Below the pieces are notes generated by a model that made no database searches, was not told where the DNA came from, and worked only from the letters and a program-made list of their open reading frames with translations. From Dermatophilus congolensis (GTDB lineage Bacteria; Actinomycetota; Actinomycetes; Actinomycetales; Dermatophilaceae), in assembly GCF_900447215.1 (NCBI RefSeq), contig NZ_UFYA01000001.1, positions 1,302,001 through 1,366,000 on the forward strand: DNA of 64,000 nt, written 5' to 3'. The position numbers and the translations under genes are program-made. Shown piece after piece: positions 27,740-36,736 of this stretch; the stretch's first letter is position 1, and every line of letters begins with the position of its first letter.

Positions 27740-28813
27740 TCACCCCTCAAACGCAGCCACCGGCCGTTGCGTCCCCGGACGCAACGGCGCAAGACAACAA
27801 TCCACCTGACACACCCCCGGCTCTTGCCCGGCATTTAACGCCAACTCCACCAACCGTTGCGCCACCGCTTGCTCATCACGCAACGTCGGCGCCCGCAAAA
27901 ACTCCATCCCAATCCCCGCAGCCGTGTCCGCAGCCTCGGTATCCAAGTCCTGCACCACCTCCATGTGGTCAGCCACAAACCCGATCGGAACCAGCACAAC
28001 GCTGCGCACCCCTGACCCTTGCAACGCTGCAATCGCATCATTGATATCTGGCACCAACCACGGCTGCTCCGGACGCCCTGACCTGGAACAAAACACCAGA
28101 TCCCACCCGGGCTGAGCTCCCAAAAACTCCTCTACCGCCTGCACACAAGACTGGGCAACTGCCATCAACTCACGCTCATACGTCCGCGGATTCCCCTGCG
28201 GCCCCGAATGCACAGCTGCTCCTTCTGGAATCGAATGCGCCACAAACAACACCCGAACCTCATCCAGCGACACATCCCCCTGCACCGCACGCCCCACAAA
28301 CTCCACCGCACGCCGCTGCCAAGCAGCCACCACAACTGGCTCCAGCCCCCACGGACGCACATACACCAGCTCTGGCACCCGCTCCCCTGCAGCTTCCAAT
28401 CGAGCCACCGCAGCGGCAATATCTTCTCGATACTGCCGACACGAGGAATATCCTGAATACGCACTCGTCACCACCACCGCAGCGCGCTGCACCCCAGCCT
28501 GCGAAGCTGCCAACAACGCCTCATGCACATACGGATCCCAGTTACGATTTCCCACAAAAACAGGAACATCCCCCCGCCCAGCTCGCTCCAATGCCGAGCG
28601 CATCGCTTCAGCTTGTGCCTGCGTCTCAGCATTAATCGGGCTCACCCCACCGCGAGCGAAATAATGCTCCCCCACCACCATCAAACGCTCCCGCGGAACA
28701 CCTCGACCGGCAGTCACGTTCTCCAGAAAAGGCACCACATCGGCCTCGCCTCGCGGTCCCCCAAAGGACACCAAAACGATTCCATCAATCATTTCTGCAT
28801 TCACATGACTCAC
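27740..28813 (-). CDS. hemH: ferrochelatase (coproporphyrin III type likely)
   Basis: 357 aa from a GTG; an ATG at 28792 gives the more usual start MIDGIVLVSFGGP. Inserts iron into a porphyrin at the end of haem synthesis; in actinobacteria the substrate is normally coproporphyrin III. Conserved parts are VLVSFGGP, NRNWDPYVHEAL, VVTSAYSGYSSCRQY, LFVAHSIPEGA with the catalytic-site His, and the C-terminal cysteines VCQVDCC that could hold a [2Fe-2S] cluster with the Cys of SSCRQY. The last 20 residues are variable. Confidence 0.93.
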   Translation of the reverse strand: MSHVNAEMIDGIVLVSFGGPRGEADVVPFLENVTAGRGVPRERLMVVGEHYFARGGVSPINAETQAQAEAMRSALERAGRGDVPVFVGNRNWDPYVHEALLAASQAGVQRAAVVVTSAYSGYSSCRQYREDIAAAVARLEAAGERVPELVYVRPWGLEPVVVAAWQRRAVEFVGRAVQGDVSLDEVRVLFVAHSIPEGAAVHSGPQGNPRTYERELMAVAQSCVQAVEEFLGAQPGWDLVFCSRSGRPEQPWLVPDINDAIAALQGSGVRSVVLVPIGFVADHMEVVQDLDTEAADTAAGIGMEFLRAPTLRDEQAVAQRLVELALNAGQEPGVCQVDCCLAPLRPGTQRPVAAFEG

Positions 28814-28998
28814 CGATCCAACGTATTACTGACACGATCCAGGGTGCGACCCCGATAGGCTTCCTTTGACGCGGAAAGTGCATACAGCGCTGAGACGGGC
28901 CACGGTGACCCCCGAGACCGAGACTCCCGACTCCGACCGGATCCCGAGGCGGTCGGCATCGGCATCCCGCGCAGCAACGACAGACGGGAGACTGACAC

Positions 28999-30837
28999 AT
29001 GCGTGACCTCTACCTCATCGGCGTTCACGAGAGCGGTGAATACGTACTACTGGGCTCGCACGACAGCGATATCCGGTACCGCCTCACCCTCGACGACGCC
29101 TTCCGTGAGGCCGCGAGGTGGGAACGCAGACACGTCGCCCACGAAGAACCCAAGCAGATCATGCGTCCCGCCGAGGTCCAAGCACTCATCCGCGCCGGCT
29201 ACACCACCGCGGAAACCGCTGAGCGCGCGGGATGGACGGAAGAGAAGGTCAGACGCTTCGAAGGACCAATCCTGGCCGAACGTGATCACGTTGCCGGCCT
29301 GGCGCGTCGCGCTCACATTCGGGGGCACTCTTTCGGTCAAGCTGTCGAACTTCGTGAATTGGTGGACACGTATCTACGCGAGCGTCATATCGACACCTCC
29401 GCTACACATTGGGACTCCTACCGCACCGATGACGGCCAATGGGTCGTGGAAATTACCTTCGTGGCCGATACACAGGCACACCTGGCTCGGTGGCGTTTCT
29501 CCCGAGGAACTATGACCGTTTCGGCCTTGAACGCTCAGGCCGCGGCAATCACGAACGAGGAATCCCCTGGCGCGGATCATTTCGCGCGTTCTGCCCCTCT
29601 GATTCCCCGTTCGGAAGAAGATGCTGGGGCTGAACACGGAGACTGCGAATTGGTCGCTGACCTACGCGAACGTATCTACGCACGTAATCGGCGACGCCTC
29701 AAAGGCGCAGAAGAGCTACCTGCACCAACGCCCGTTGCAGCTATAGCGCCACCGGAAGAACCAGCGGAAGAAACCGCTGGAACGACATCGCCTGCCGAAG
29801 AAGTACTCGAGGCCGTTGTCGTGGAAAGCAATGTTTCTGTCGAGCAGGATGCCCAGCCCCAGGAGCTTACTGAAGTAGCCGAGGAAGCTGCCCCGCACGC
29901 AGCAGAGGAGCCCCCTGCCGCCCCGGAGCCGGTGGCTGAGGAGCAGGAGGCGGATTCTGCTGCGGATGCGCAAGCGGTTACTGAGCCCTCAGCTGAGGAA
30001 GCCACTGCCAGTGAGGAAGAGTCTGCAGCAGAGCCAGTCGCCGAGGGGAATTCAGAAGAACCACCTGCTGAGGTCTCTGATGCCACACCCGAGGAAGACA
30101 CTGCCGCGCAAGCCCCGGAGCCAGTGTCTGATGAAGCAGATAGCGAGCCAGCAGATGTCCCTGAAGCGCCGGTAGCAGAGGCTGAGCAAGAAACACCAGT
30201 GGTAGAAGAACCGGCCGAAGCATCCGTTGCTGAGGTGGAAGATTCTCAGGCGCAAGCTGCGCAAGAGCCCGCACCAGAAACGGAACCAGACCCAGAGCCC
30301 ACATCAGAGGCAGAAGCTGTCTCGGAGCCAGAGTCAGCGGAAGATCCTGCTGTGCAAGCCGATCTAGCACCTGAATCTGATGATGCGCCTCAACCTGAGG
30401 GTGAGGTTACTCCCGAACCAGAACCGGCTCCCGCACCCAAGGATGCAGCCGAATCGGAAGCTGAATCTGATTCGGACAAAGCCACGCAAGAACCTGACTC
30501 AGCCGAATCCGCTGTTGGGGAAGCAGCTAGCGAACCTGCTCCCACGACGCGACGCAAACGCACTGCACCGCGCAAAACAACATCGCCACGGAAAACAACC
30601 ACTCGCAAAACGTCAGGAACGCGCAAGACAAGCTCGACGAAGACCGCTGGCGCCAAGACTTCAAAACCCAAGGCCTCTGCAGCGAAATCCACGGCGAAGG
30701 AACCGGCTGATTCTGCTGTTGAGCAAGCAGCTGAGGCCTCAACGCCTTCTCGCACTAAGAGCAAGTCTTCGCGTGGTCGGGCGAGCGTGCCTTCGTGGGA
30801 CGACATCATGTTTGGGGCCAGGCCAGGAGGTAACTAA
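28999..30837 (+). CDS. sepH: cell-division protein SepH
   Basis: 612 aa with a CGGGAG site. The N-terminal DUF3071 domain (about residues 1-170) starts MRDLYLIGVHESGEYVLL and contains a helix-turn-helix-like stretch AGYTTAETAERAGWTEEKV. A very long acidic Glu/Ala/Pro-rich linker follows (about 230-500). The Lys/Arg/Thr/Ser-rich C-terminus (about 505-600) resembles a histone tail (TTRKTSGTRKTSSTKT) and ends SVPSWDDIMFG. Streptomyces and mycobacterial SepH stimulates FtsZ assembly. The basic tail suggests DNA or polyanion contact. It is longer than many homologues because of the linker. Confidence 0.95.
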   Translation: MRDLYLIGVHESGEYVLLGSHDSDIRYRLTLDDAFREAARWERRHVAHEEPKQIMRPAEVQALIRAGYTTAETAERAGWTEEKVRRFEGPILAERDHVAGLARRAHIRGHSFGQAVELRELVDTYLRERHIDTSATHWDSYRTDDGQWVVEITFVADTQAHLARWRFSRGTMTVSALNAQAAAITNEESPGADHFARSAPLIPRSEEDAGAEHGDCELVADLRERIYARNRRRLKGAEELPAPTPVAAIAPPEEPAEETAGTTSPAEEVLEAVVVESNVSVEQDAQPQELTEVAEEAAPHAAEEPPAAPEPVAEEQEADSAADAQAVTEPSAEEATASEEESAAEPVAEGNSEEPPAEVSDATPEEDTAAQAPEPVSDEADSEPADVPEAPVAEAEQETPVVEEPAEASVAEVEDSQAQAAQEPAPETEPDPEPTSEAEAVSEPESAEDPAVQADLAPESDDAPQPEGEVTPEPEPAPAPKDAAESEAESDSDKATQEPDSAESAVGEAASEPAPTTRRKRTAPRKTTSPRKTTTRKTSGTRKTSSTKTAGAKTSKPKASAAKSTAKEPADSAVEQAAEASTPSRTKSKSSRGRASVPSWDDIMFGARPGGN

Positions 30838-30852
30838 GCCCGTAATTTGCGG

Positions 30853-30898
30853 CGTGCCCACTCCCCTAGCAGCTTCAGGGAGCGGGCACGTCGTTTTT
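30853..30898. terminator. terminator between sepH and phosphodiesterase genes
   Basis: Arms CGTGCCCACTCCC and GGGAGCGGGCACG enclose an 11-12-nt loop, followed by TTTTT at 30894-30898. The flanking genes are convergent. Confidence 0.88.
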
Positions 30899-30906
30899 GT
30901 CTGTGG

Positions 30907-32046
30907 TTAGCGGGGCGGCAGGCTCAGCAGTGGTACTGCGAGTTCATCGACGGTGGTTGACCCGTGGTGGCCGACCAGGCGCAGCAGGCCGGGTTTGTCG
31001 CGGCGGGAGTCCAGGATGACGTGGTTGTCGTTCATGATGACGATGAGGTCACCGATTCTGGCAGCGACTTCATCACGGACGGGGCCGAAAACACCTGTTT
31101 CGATTGCTTGTTCGCGGGTGAGGACAGTGCCGCGGTGGCCGAGTTCAGCGCTCCAGGTGGCGGCAGTGTCGGCGCTGGTTCCGGGTTTGAGGTGTAGGTG
31201 GGGTGCCCGGGGGTCGCCGGTGACATGGCTGATGTTGGTGGTCATGGCTGGGCGCAGGCCGATGTCGAAGCGGGTGCTGTCGTTGGTGTCGATCATGCCG
31301 TGGTCGGCGGTGATGTGGATGGCGGTTCCTGTTGGGACGCGCCGGGCCAGTTGTCGTAGTGCGGCGTCGATGCGTTCGAGTTCGTCTCCCCATTGCCACG
31401 AGCCGCATCCGTGTTCGTGGCCTACTTTGTCGACTTCGCCCCAGTAGAGGTAGATGAGGGCGCGTGGGTGTGTGCGCAGAATGGTGACGGCGGCGTCGAT
31501 GCGGTCGTCGAGGTCGTCGGCGGGGTTGTATCGGGGTCCGCGTAGGGATGCGCGGGTTAGTCCGGAGCCTTCGAAGTGGGTGGGGCCGATGCTGAAGGGC
31601 TCGAGGTGGGGGGCGACTTTTTCAAAGACGGTGGGGAATGGCTGCCATAGTTCGGGGTCGGGTCCGTTTTCCCAGCTGAGGGCATTGAATCGTTGGTTGT
31701 TGTCGGGGTTGTGCCCTTCGTATCCGATCATGCCGTGGGCGCCGGGGGGTAGTCCGGTGCCCAAGCTGGTGAGGCTGGTTGCGGTGGTGGAGGGGAATCC
31801 GGCGTGGAGGCGGCGGCCGTTGTTGAGCAGGGAGCGTAGAAAGGGGGCGTGGCCGCTGCGGCGGCGGAGGAGTTCATCGCCGAGGCCGTCGACGAGGACG
31901 ACGACTGCGCTGCGTGCTTGGGGTAGGTCGGTGTCCCATTCGCTGAAGCCTGGGACGTTTAGGGAGTGCGCGACTGAAGGTAAGACGCCGAGCAGTCCGT
32001 GTGTGTCGTAGGTGGGTTTTTCGTGCTGTCCCCCGGTGTTGGTCAT
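30907..32046 (-). CDS. alkaline phosphatase superfamily / nucleotide pyrophosphatase-phosphodiesterase
   Basis: 379 aa. Type I phosphodiesterase layout: metal Asp in VVLVDGLGDELL (about residue 52), nucleophile Thr in FPSTTATSLTSLGTG, and metal His/Asp in WGEVDKVGHEHG and HITADHGMID. There is no signal peptide, so it is probably cytosolic. The substrate is unknown. Its ATG shares one base with the DUF5998 stop (TAATG), implying coupled translation. This pair beside sepH is a common actinobacterial arrangement. Confidence 0.9.
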   Translation of the reverse strand: MTNTGGQHEKPTYDTHGLLGVLPSVAHSLNVPGFSEWDTDLPQARSAVVVLVDGLGDELLRRRSGHAPFLRSLLNNGRRLHAGFPSTTATSLTSLGTGLPPGAHGMIGYEGHNPDNNQRFNALSWENGPDPELWQPFPTVFEKVAPHLEPFSIGPTHFEGSGLTRASLRGPRYNPADDLDDRIDAAVTILRTHPRALIYLYWGEVDKVGHEHGCGSWQWGDELERIDAALRQLARRVPTGTAIHITADHGMIDTNDSTRFDIGLRPAMTTNISHVTGDPRAPHLHLKPGTSADTAATWSAELGHRGTVLTREQAIETGVFGPVRDEVAARIGDLIVIMNDNHVILDSRRDKPGLLRLVGHHGSTTVDELAVPLLSLPPR

Positions 32047-32657
32047 TATTCTCCTGCTCCAGCGGTAGCGCTTTGGAGTGCGTGGGCGAATGCGATTGCT
32101 TGGGTAACTGCGTTTTCTCCATCGGCCATGGCGCTGACGCGGACGCTGATGTCGTCGGCGGTGATGGTGCCTTCGTAGCCGTGGTCGGCTTCGCAGTTGG
32201 GTTCGCCGCAGGAGGCGGGGATGAGGTCGATTCGGGAGACTGATCCCCAGCCGATGGTGACGGTGAGTTCTTGGCCGTGGCTTTCGGGGGTGTAGGAGGC
32301 GGGGTCGCTGACGACGTGGGTGAGCATGACTGCCCGGATACGGCTTAATGGCACAGATTCGCTGGTGGCGGTGGCGGTGGCGTGGGCGGTGCCGGCTTGG
32401 GAGTCGTCGTCTGCGTGCATGACGACCAGGCGGGTGGGGGTGATGACCAGGACTGTGATGTGTCGGCGGATGGAGTCGTGGTCGAAGGTGGTTTCTTGGT
32501 GGACCAGGTGTGAGACGACGCTTTCGCCGGCGAGGGCTGTTTGCACTACCTCGTGGACGAGGGCTGGGTAGTAGCCTGCTCGTTCGACGTCACGAACCAG
32601 GTCGGCAGGTAGTGATGAGCCGTGGGCACTACGGCGAGGAAAACTCATGATTCCCAT
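32046..32657 (-). CDS. DUF5998 protein
   Basis: 203 aa. It starts MGIMSFPRRS and contains DLVRDVERAGYYPALV, the family-typical HLVHQETTFDHDSIRRH, VLVITPTRLVVMHADD and DLIPASCGEPNCEADHGYEG, where three Cys/His could bind metal. It is an actinobacterial family of unknown function that sits next to the phosphodiesterase gene. It overlaps that gene by one base. Confidence 0.85.
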   Translation of the reverse strand: MGIMSFPRRSAHGSSLPADLVRDVERAGYYPALVHEVVQTALAGESVVSHLVHQETTFDHDSIRRHITVLVITPTRLVVMHADDDSQAGTAHATATATSESVPLSRIRAVMLTHVVSDPASYTPESHGQELTVTIGWGSVSRIDLIPASCGEPNCEADHGYEGTITADDISVRVSAMADGENAVTQAIAFAHALQSATAGAGE

Positions 32658-32760
32658 TGTGGTCCACGTTGCGGTGGTTGCGGGTATGGCGTGTCGACTA
32701 CGTGTGTGGTGGTGTGGCGGGTGGTTGTGGTGCGGGAGTTTGTCTGTGTGAGTCGGGATG

Positions 32761-32776
32761 TTTCACGTTCGTGAAA
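32761..32776. repeat. 7+2+7 inverted repeat resembling an interrupted parS
   Basis: TTTCACG-TT-CGTGAAA lies 116 nt before the PTS IIA start, in the gap after the divergent DUF5998 gene. The half-sites match the ParB target (GTTTCACGTGAAAC), but two extra bases separate them. It may instead be an operator for an adjacent gene. Confidence 0.45.
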
Positions 32777-32891
32777 GCAGTGAACGGATTAGGCTGTGGC
32801 CGAACCTCTCAGGCGTCTACTGGTCGGATGTGTCCAAGGTTGTTTGCGACGTGCGGCGCGCGAGGTTGTTGGTTCCCAGGCAAGGAGAATC

Positions 32892-33341
32892 GTGAGACTG
32901 ATCACCACCGAGCATGTGGCATTGGATTTAGTTAGTCAGGAGCGCAGGTCAGCTATTGCGTCTTTGACTGATTTGCTCGCTTCGGCGGGGCGTGTCACCG
33001 ATAGTGCGGCGTTTATCGCTGATGTTGAGTATCGCGAGTCGCAGTTGGCGACGGGCCTTCCTGGTGGGGTGGCTATTCCGCATGCGCGTAGCGTTGCGGT
33101 GACTGAGCCGAGTGTGGCGTTTGGTCGGTGTGTGGGGGGTGTCGATTGGGGGTCGGTTGATGGTCCTGCTGATTTGATTTTCCTTATTGCTGTTCCGTTT
33201 GGAGCGCCGACGGATCATTTGGCTATTTTGGCGAAGTTGGCGCGGCGTCTTACGCATACGGATTTTCGTGGGCAGCTTCGCACGTTTACTGATGCCGCGG
33301 CTGTTGCGGATTTAATCCAGGAGGCTCTTGAGCGGTCCTGA
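32892..33341 (+). CDS. PTS EIIA protein, fructose/mannitol type
   Basis: 149 aa from a GTG with AAGGAG just upstream; a longer open frame to 32796 is unlikely. The PTS_IIA type-2 domain has phosphorylatable His64 in GVAIPHARS. Strand and helix elements include LIFLIAVPFGAP and HLAILAKLARRL. It takes phosphate from HPr and normally passes it to an EIIB domain, but no EIIB/EIIC gene is nearby. It may serve a remote permease or be regulatory. It lies upstream of the topoisomerase A gene. Confidence 0.88.
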   Translation: MRLITTEHVALDLVSQERRSAIASLTDLLASAGRVTDSAAFIADVEYRESQLATGLPGGVAIPHARSVAVTEPSVAFGRCVGGVDWGSVDGPADLIFLIAVPFGAPTDHLAILAKLARRLTHTDFRGQLRTFTDAAAVADLIQEALERS

Positions 33342-33541
33342 TAGACAGGGGAACCCACGCTCTTTGTTGGTCGGTGGGGGCAACTATGGTGGCTTCGCTC
33401 GTGCGTCGTGTGCCACCTGCCCCTCGGATGAGGGATTATGAACCGGGCTTGCGCTCGTGTCGTGTCTTGATCGTGTGATTGGGATGTGGTGCGCCCGCTG
33501 GCTTGTCCCCCGCCCCAACGTTCCCGGAGGTCCCCGGATTT

Positions 33542-36226
33542 ATGGCCCCCTCGAAGAAGTCCACGCGTTCTGCTGTACCGGTAGAGGAGCGCATCGTTGA
33601 CATCGATGTCGAGGAGGAGATGCAAGGCGCGTTCTTGGAGTATGCGTATTCGGTTATTTATTCGCGGGCGCTGCCGGATGCTCGTGATGGGTTGAAGCCG
33701 GTGCAGCGTCGCATTATGTATGCGATGCGGCAGATGGGGTTGCGGCCGGATCGTTCGCATGTGAAGAGTGCGCGTATCACTGGTGAGGTGATGGGTAAGT
33801 ATCACCCGCACGGTGATGTGGCGATTTATGACGCGATTGTGCGGTTGGCTCAGCCGTTTACGATGCGGGTTCCGTTGGTGGATGGGCACGGGAACTTTGG
33901 TTCGCTTGATGATGGTCCTGCTGCTGCGCGGTATACAGAGGCGCGGATGGCGGCGGCGTCTCGGGCGCTGGTGGAGAACCTCGATGAGGACACTGTTGAT
34001 TTTGTTCCGAACTATGACGATTCGTTGACGCAGCCGTCGGTGTTGCCGGCGCAGTATCCGAATCTTTTGGTGAATGGGGCCAGCGGTATCGCGGTGGGTA
34101 TGGCTACGAATATGCCGCCGCATAATTTGCGTGAGGTGGTGGCTGCGTGTCAGCACTTGTTGGCTCATCCTGATGCGTCGTTGGATGACATCATGCGGTT
34201 CATTCCTGGCCCGGATCTTCCTGGTGGGGGCCGGATTGTTGGGCTGGATGGTATTCGGGATGCGTATGCCACGGGTCGAGGCACGTTTAAGACGCGCGCT
34301 ACGGCGCATATTGAGAAGGTCACTGCCCGTAAGCAGGGCATTGTGGTGACTGAGCTTCCGTATTTGGTGGGTCCGGAGAAAGCGAAGACGAAGATCGCTG
34401 ATCTGGTGAAGGCGAAGAAGATTGAGGGCATCAGCGATATTGATGACTTCACGGATCACGAGAATGGTTTGCGTCTTGTGATCGAGATTAAGAATGGTTT
34501 CAATCCTGAGGCTGTTCTGGAGAAGTTGTACAAGTTGACGCCGTTGGAGGACAGCTTCGGCATTAACAATGTTGCGTTGGTGGACGGACGCCCGCAGACG
34601 ATGGGGCTGCTTGACCTACTGCACGAGTATGTGAATTTCCGTATCACGACGGTGCGTAGGCGTAGCCAGTTCCGGTTAGGCAAGCGTAAGGAACGTCTGC
34701 ATCTGGTTGAGGGGTTGCTTGTCGCGATCCTGGATATTGATCGGGTTATTGCGCTTATCAGGGCCAGCGATGACACTGCGGCAGCGCGGGCTGGGCTGAT
34801 GGAGCAGTTCTCGTTGACTCAGGTGCAGGCTGATTACATTCTTGAGCTGCAGTTGCGGCGTTTGACGAAGTTCAGCCGTATCGAGTTGGAGAATGAGCAG
34901 GAAGAGCTGCTTGCTGCGATCGCGGATTTGGAAGAGCTCTTAGCTGATGAGGGCAAGCTGCGGGAGTTGGTGTCCTCGGAGCTGGGTGAGGTCGCTGATG
35001 AGTTGGGTACTGCGCGGCGCACGGTTTTGCTTGAGTCGGCGGGCACTCCGGCCGCGGCGGCTGCTCCTTTGGAGGTGGCTGACGATCCCTGTTACGTGTT
35101 GATGTCCAGCACTGGGTTGATTGCGCGTACGCGTGGCCGTGATCCGTTGCCTACTGGGGGGTGTCGTAGCAGCCATGACGGTATCGCTGCGATTGTTCCT
35201 GCGACTGTGCGCGGTGAGGTTGGTGTGGTGACTTCGGCGGGCAAGATCGCTCGGGTTTCGGTGTTGGAGTTGCCGACGTTGGTGAATACCACTGGTTCTC
35301 CTGATTTGTCGGGGGGCACTGCGGTCAGTGCGTATGTGTCGTTGGCGGCTGCGGGTGAGGCGTATCGCGGTTCTCCTGCTGAGGTGCCGTTGACGTTGTG
35401 TTCGTTGGCGCCGGATTCTGCTGGGCTTGCTCTTGGTACGGCTGAGGGTGTGGTTAAGCGTGTGAACACTGACTATCCGCCCTCGGGTAAGGGTGATTGG
35501 TCAACGATCACGCTCAAGGGCAAGGACCGGGTTGTGGGCGCGGTGGAGTTGTCCACGGGTGAAGAGGACCTTGTTTTTATTACCTCGGATGCGTATTTGC
35601 TTCGTTTCTCGGCTGAGAAGGTGCGTCCGCAGGGTCGTGCTGGTGGTGGTGTGGCTGGTATCAAGTTGGCTGAGGGGGCGTCGGTGTTGTTCTTCGGCGC
35701 TGTCGATACTGCGGTGGAGAATGTGGTGGTTACTGGCGCGGCGGTGGCTGGGCGTAGTCCGGGGTCACCGGTTGATGCGTTGAAGGTGACGCCGTTGTCG
35801 GAGTATCCGAGTAAGGGCCGGGCTACGGGTGGGGTGCGTACGCACCGGTTCTTGCGTGATGAGACGCATTTGGGGTTGGCGTTTGCGGGTGCGGCGCCAG
35901 TGTTTGCTGCGTCGTTGAAGGGTGCGGCTCGTTCGTTGCCTGAGATTGTTGGGCGTCGTGATGGTTCGGGGTCTCCGTTGAAGGCTTCGGTTGCGTTGAT
36001 TGCGCCGTCGTTGCCGCAGTGGGCTACTGCCACGGATGAGGATGTGCAGGTGAGCGCAGAGGCAGGCCCGCAGGAGCCGTCGGTGGTGGGGCGTGCGCGT
36101 GGGTTGGCTACTCAGCCGGGGTTTGATTTGGATGTTTCTGCGCCGGCGCGGCAGCGGCCGCATGTGAGCCGTGATGACTATGACCCGGACAGTCTTGAGG
36201 ATGTGGTGCAGACCGGGCAGGAGTAG
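33542..36226 (+). CDS. type IIA topoisomerase (topo IV/second gyrase) subunit A
   Basis: 894 aa from an ATG with a GGAGG site. The breakage-reunion domain contains SRALPDARDGLKPVQRRI, MGKYHPHGDVAIYDA, DGHGNFGSLDD and the catalytic Tyr in AAARYTEARM (about residue 135). A coiled-coil region (about 430-500) is followed by a six-bladed C-terminal beta-pinwheel starting near ADDPCYVLMSSTGLIART, printed here only in part. No canonical gyrase box (QRRGGKG) is seen, which favours topo IV-like activity. The B subunit is encoded 20 kb away at 55427-57574 on the other strand. The family is second to the oriC gyrase in actinobacteria (ParX/ParY type). Confidence 0.92.
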   Translation: MAPSKKSTRSAVPVEERIVDIDVEEEMQGAFLEYAYSVIYSRALPDARDGLKPVQRRIMYAMRQMGLRPDRSHVKSARITGEVMGKYHPHGDVAIYDAIVRLAQPFTMRVPLVDGHGNFGSLDDGPAAARYTEARMAAASRALVENLDEDTVDFVPNYDDSLTQPSVLPAQYPNLLVNGASGIAVGMATNMPPHNLREVVAACQHLLAHPDASLDDIMRFIPGPDLPGGGRIVGLDGIRDAYATGRGTFKTRATAHIEKVTARKQGIVVTELPYLVGPEKAKTKIADLVKAKKIEGISDIDDFTDHENGLRLVIEIKNGFNPEAVLEKLYKLTPLEDSFGINNVALVDGRPQTMGLLDLLHEYVNFRITTVRRRSQFRLGKRKERLHLVEGLLVAILDIDRVIALIRASDDTAAARAGLMEQFSLTQVQADYILELQLRRLTKFSRIELENEQEELLAAIADLEELLADEGKLRELVSSELGEVADELGTARRTVLLESAGTPAAAAAPLEVADDPCYVLMSSTGLIARTRGRDPLPTGGCRSSHDGIAAIVPATVRGEVGVVTSAGKIARVSVLELPTLVNTTGSPDLSGGTAVSAYVSLAAAGEAYRGSPAEVPLTLCSLAPDSAGLALGTAEGVVKRVNTDYPPSGKGDWSTITLKGKDRVVGAVELSTGEEDLVFITSDAYLLRFSAEKVRPQGRAGGGVAGIKLAEGASVLFFGAVDTAVENVVVTGAAVAGRSPGSPVDALKVTPLSEYPSKGRATGGVRTHRFLRDETHLGLAFAGAAPVFAASLKGAARSLPEIVGRRDGSGSPLKASVALIAPSLPQWATATDEDVQVSAEAGPQEPSVVGRARGLATQPGFDLDVSAPARQRPHVSRDDYDPDSLEDVVQTGQE

Positions 36227-36292
36227 TCATGGTGTTTCCTGCACCTGGGTTGTTTGACCCACTGCTGTGTGGTTAAGCGGGAGGATGGGTTC

Positions 36293-36652
36293 ATGGAGAA
36301 CATCATCGAGTGGACCTTGGTGCAGGAAACGGATATCCCTGCTGATGTGCAGGATTTGTTGGTGCCTGGGGAGTCAGCGGTAGCGGCGTATAAAACTTTC
36401 CGGGACTCGGCCACGTTCACCACTCACCGTCTTATCGTGCGTGATGCGCAGGGGTTGCGGGGCAAGAAAGTCCAGGTGTATTCGTTGCCGTATTCGGCGA
36501 TCAATATGTGGTCGACGGAGAACGCGGGCACGTTTGACATGAACGCAGAGATTGAGCTGTGGACCCGTGCGGGGCATATCAAGATCAATGTTGGTTCTGG
36601 TATTGATGTGCGGGCTTTGGATCGTGTTATTTCTCAATCTGTGCTTGGTTGA
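36293..36652 (+). CDS. bacterial PH-domain protein
   Basis: 119 aa from the ATG at 36293 with GGGAGG 8 nt upstream. A single pleckstrin-like domain (bPH family) is seen: YKTFRDSATFTTHRLIV, KVQVYSLPYSAI, and a last helix RALDRVISQSVL. It has no membrane segment. The function is unknown; such proteins often act at the membrane or in stress responses. It lies 66 nt after the topoisomerase A gene and is followed by a terminator. Confidence 0.85.
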   Translation: MENIIEWTLVQETDIPADVQDLLVPGESAVAAYKTFRDSATFTTHRLIVRDAQGLRGKKVQVYSLPYSAINMWSTENAGTFDMNAEIELWTRAGHIKINVGSGIDVRALDRVISQSVLG

Positions 36653-36662
36653 TGACAGTGTG

Positions 36663-36713
36663 GAGCGGGCTAGTCGGGGCCTTTTACTTGGCCTCAACTA
36701 GCCCGCTCGTTTT
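36663..36713. terminator. terminator after PH-domain gene
   Basis: A 12-bp outer stem GAGCGGGCTAGT with an inner GGCC/GGCC pairing is followed by GTTTT. It is shared with the convergent RlpA gene. Confidence 0.88.
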
Positions 36714-36736
36714 CACCTATCTGTGTATGTGTGGGG

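Noticed and set aside
30052-30600. Repeat array suspected in sepH from recurring GAA/GCA/CCA codons
   Set aside because: Codons repeat because the linker is Glu/Ala/Pro-rich. There is no fixed repeat unit or CRISPR-like spacing.
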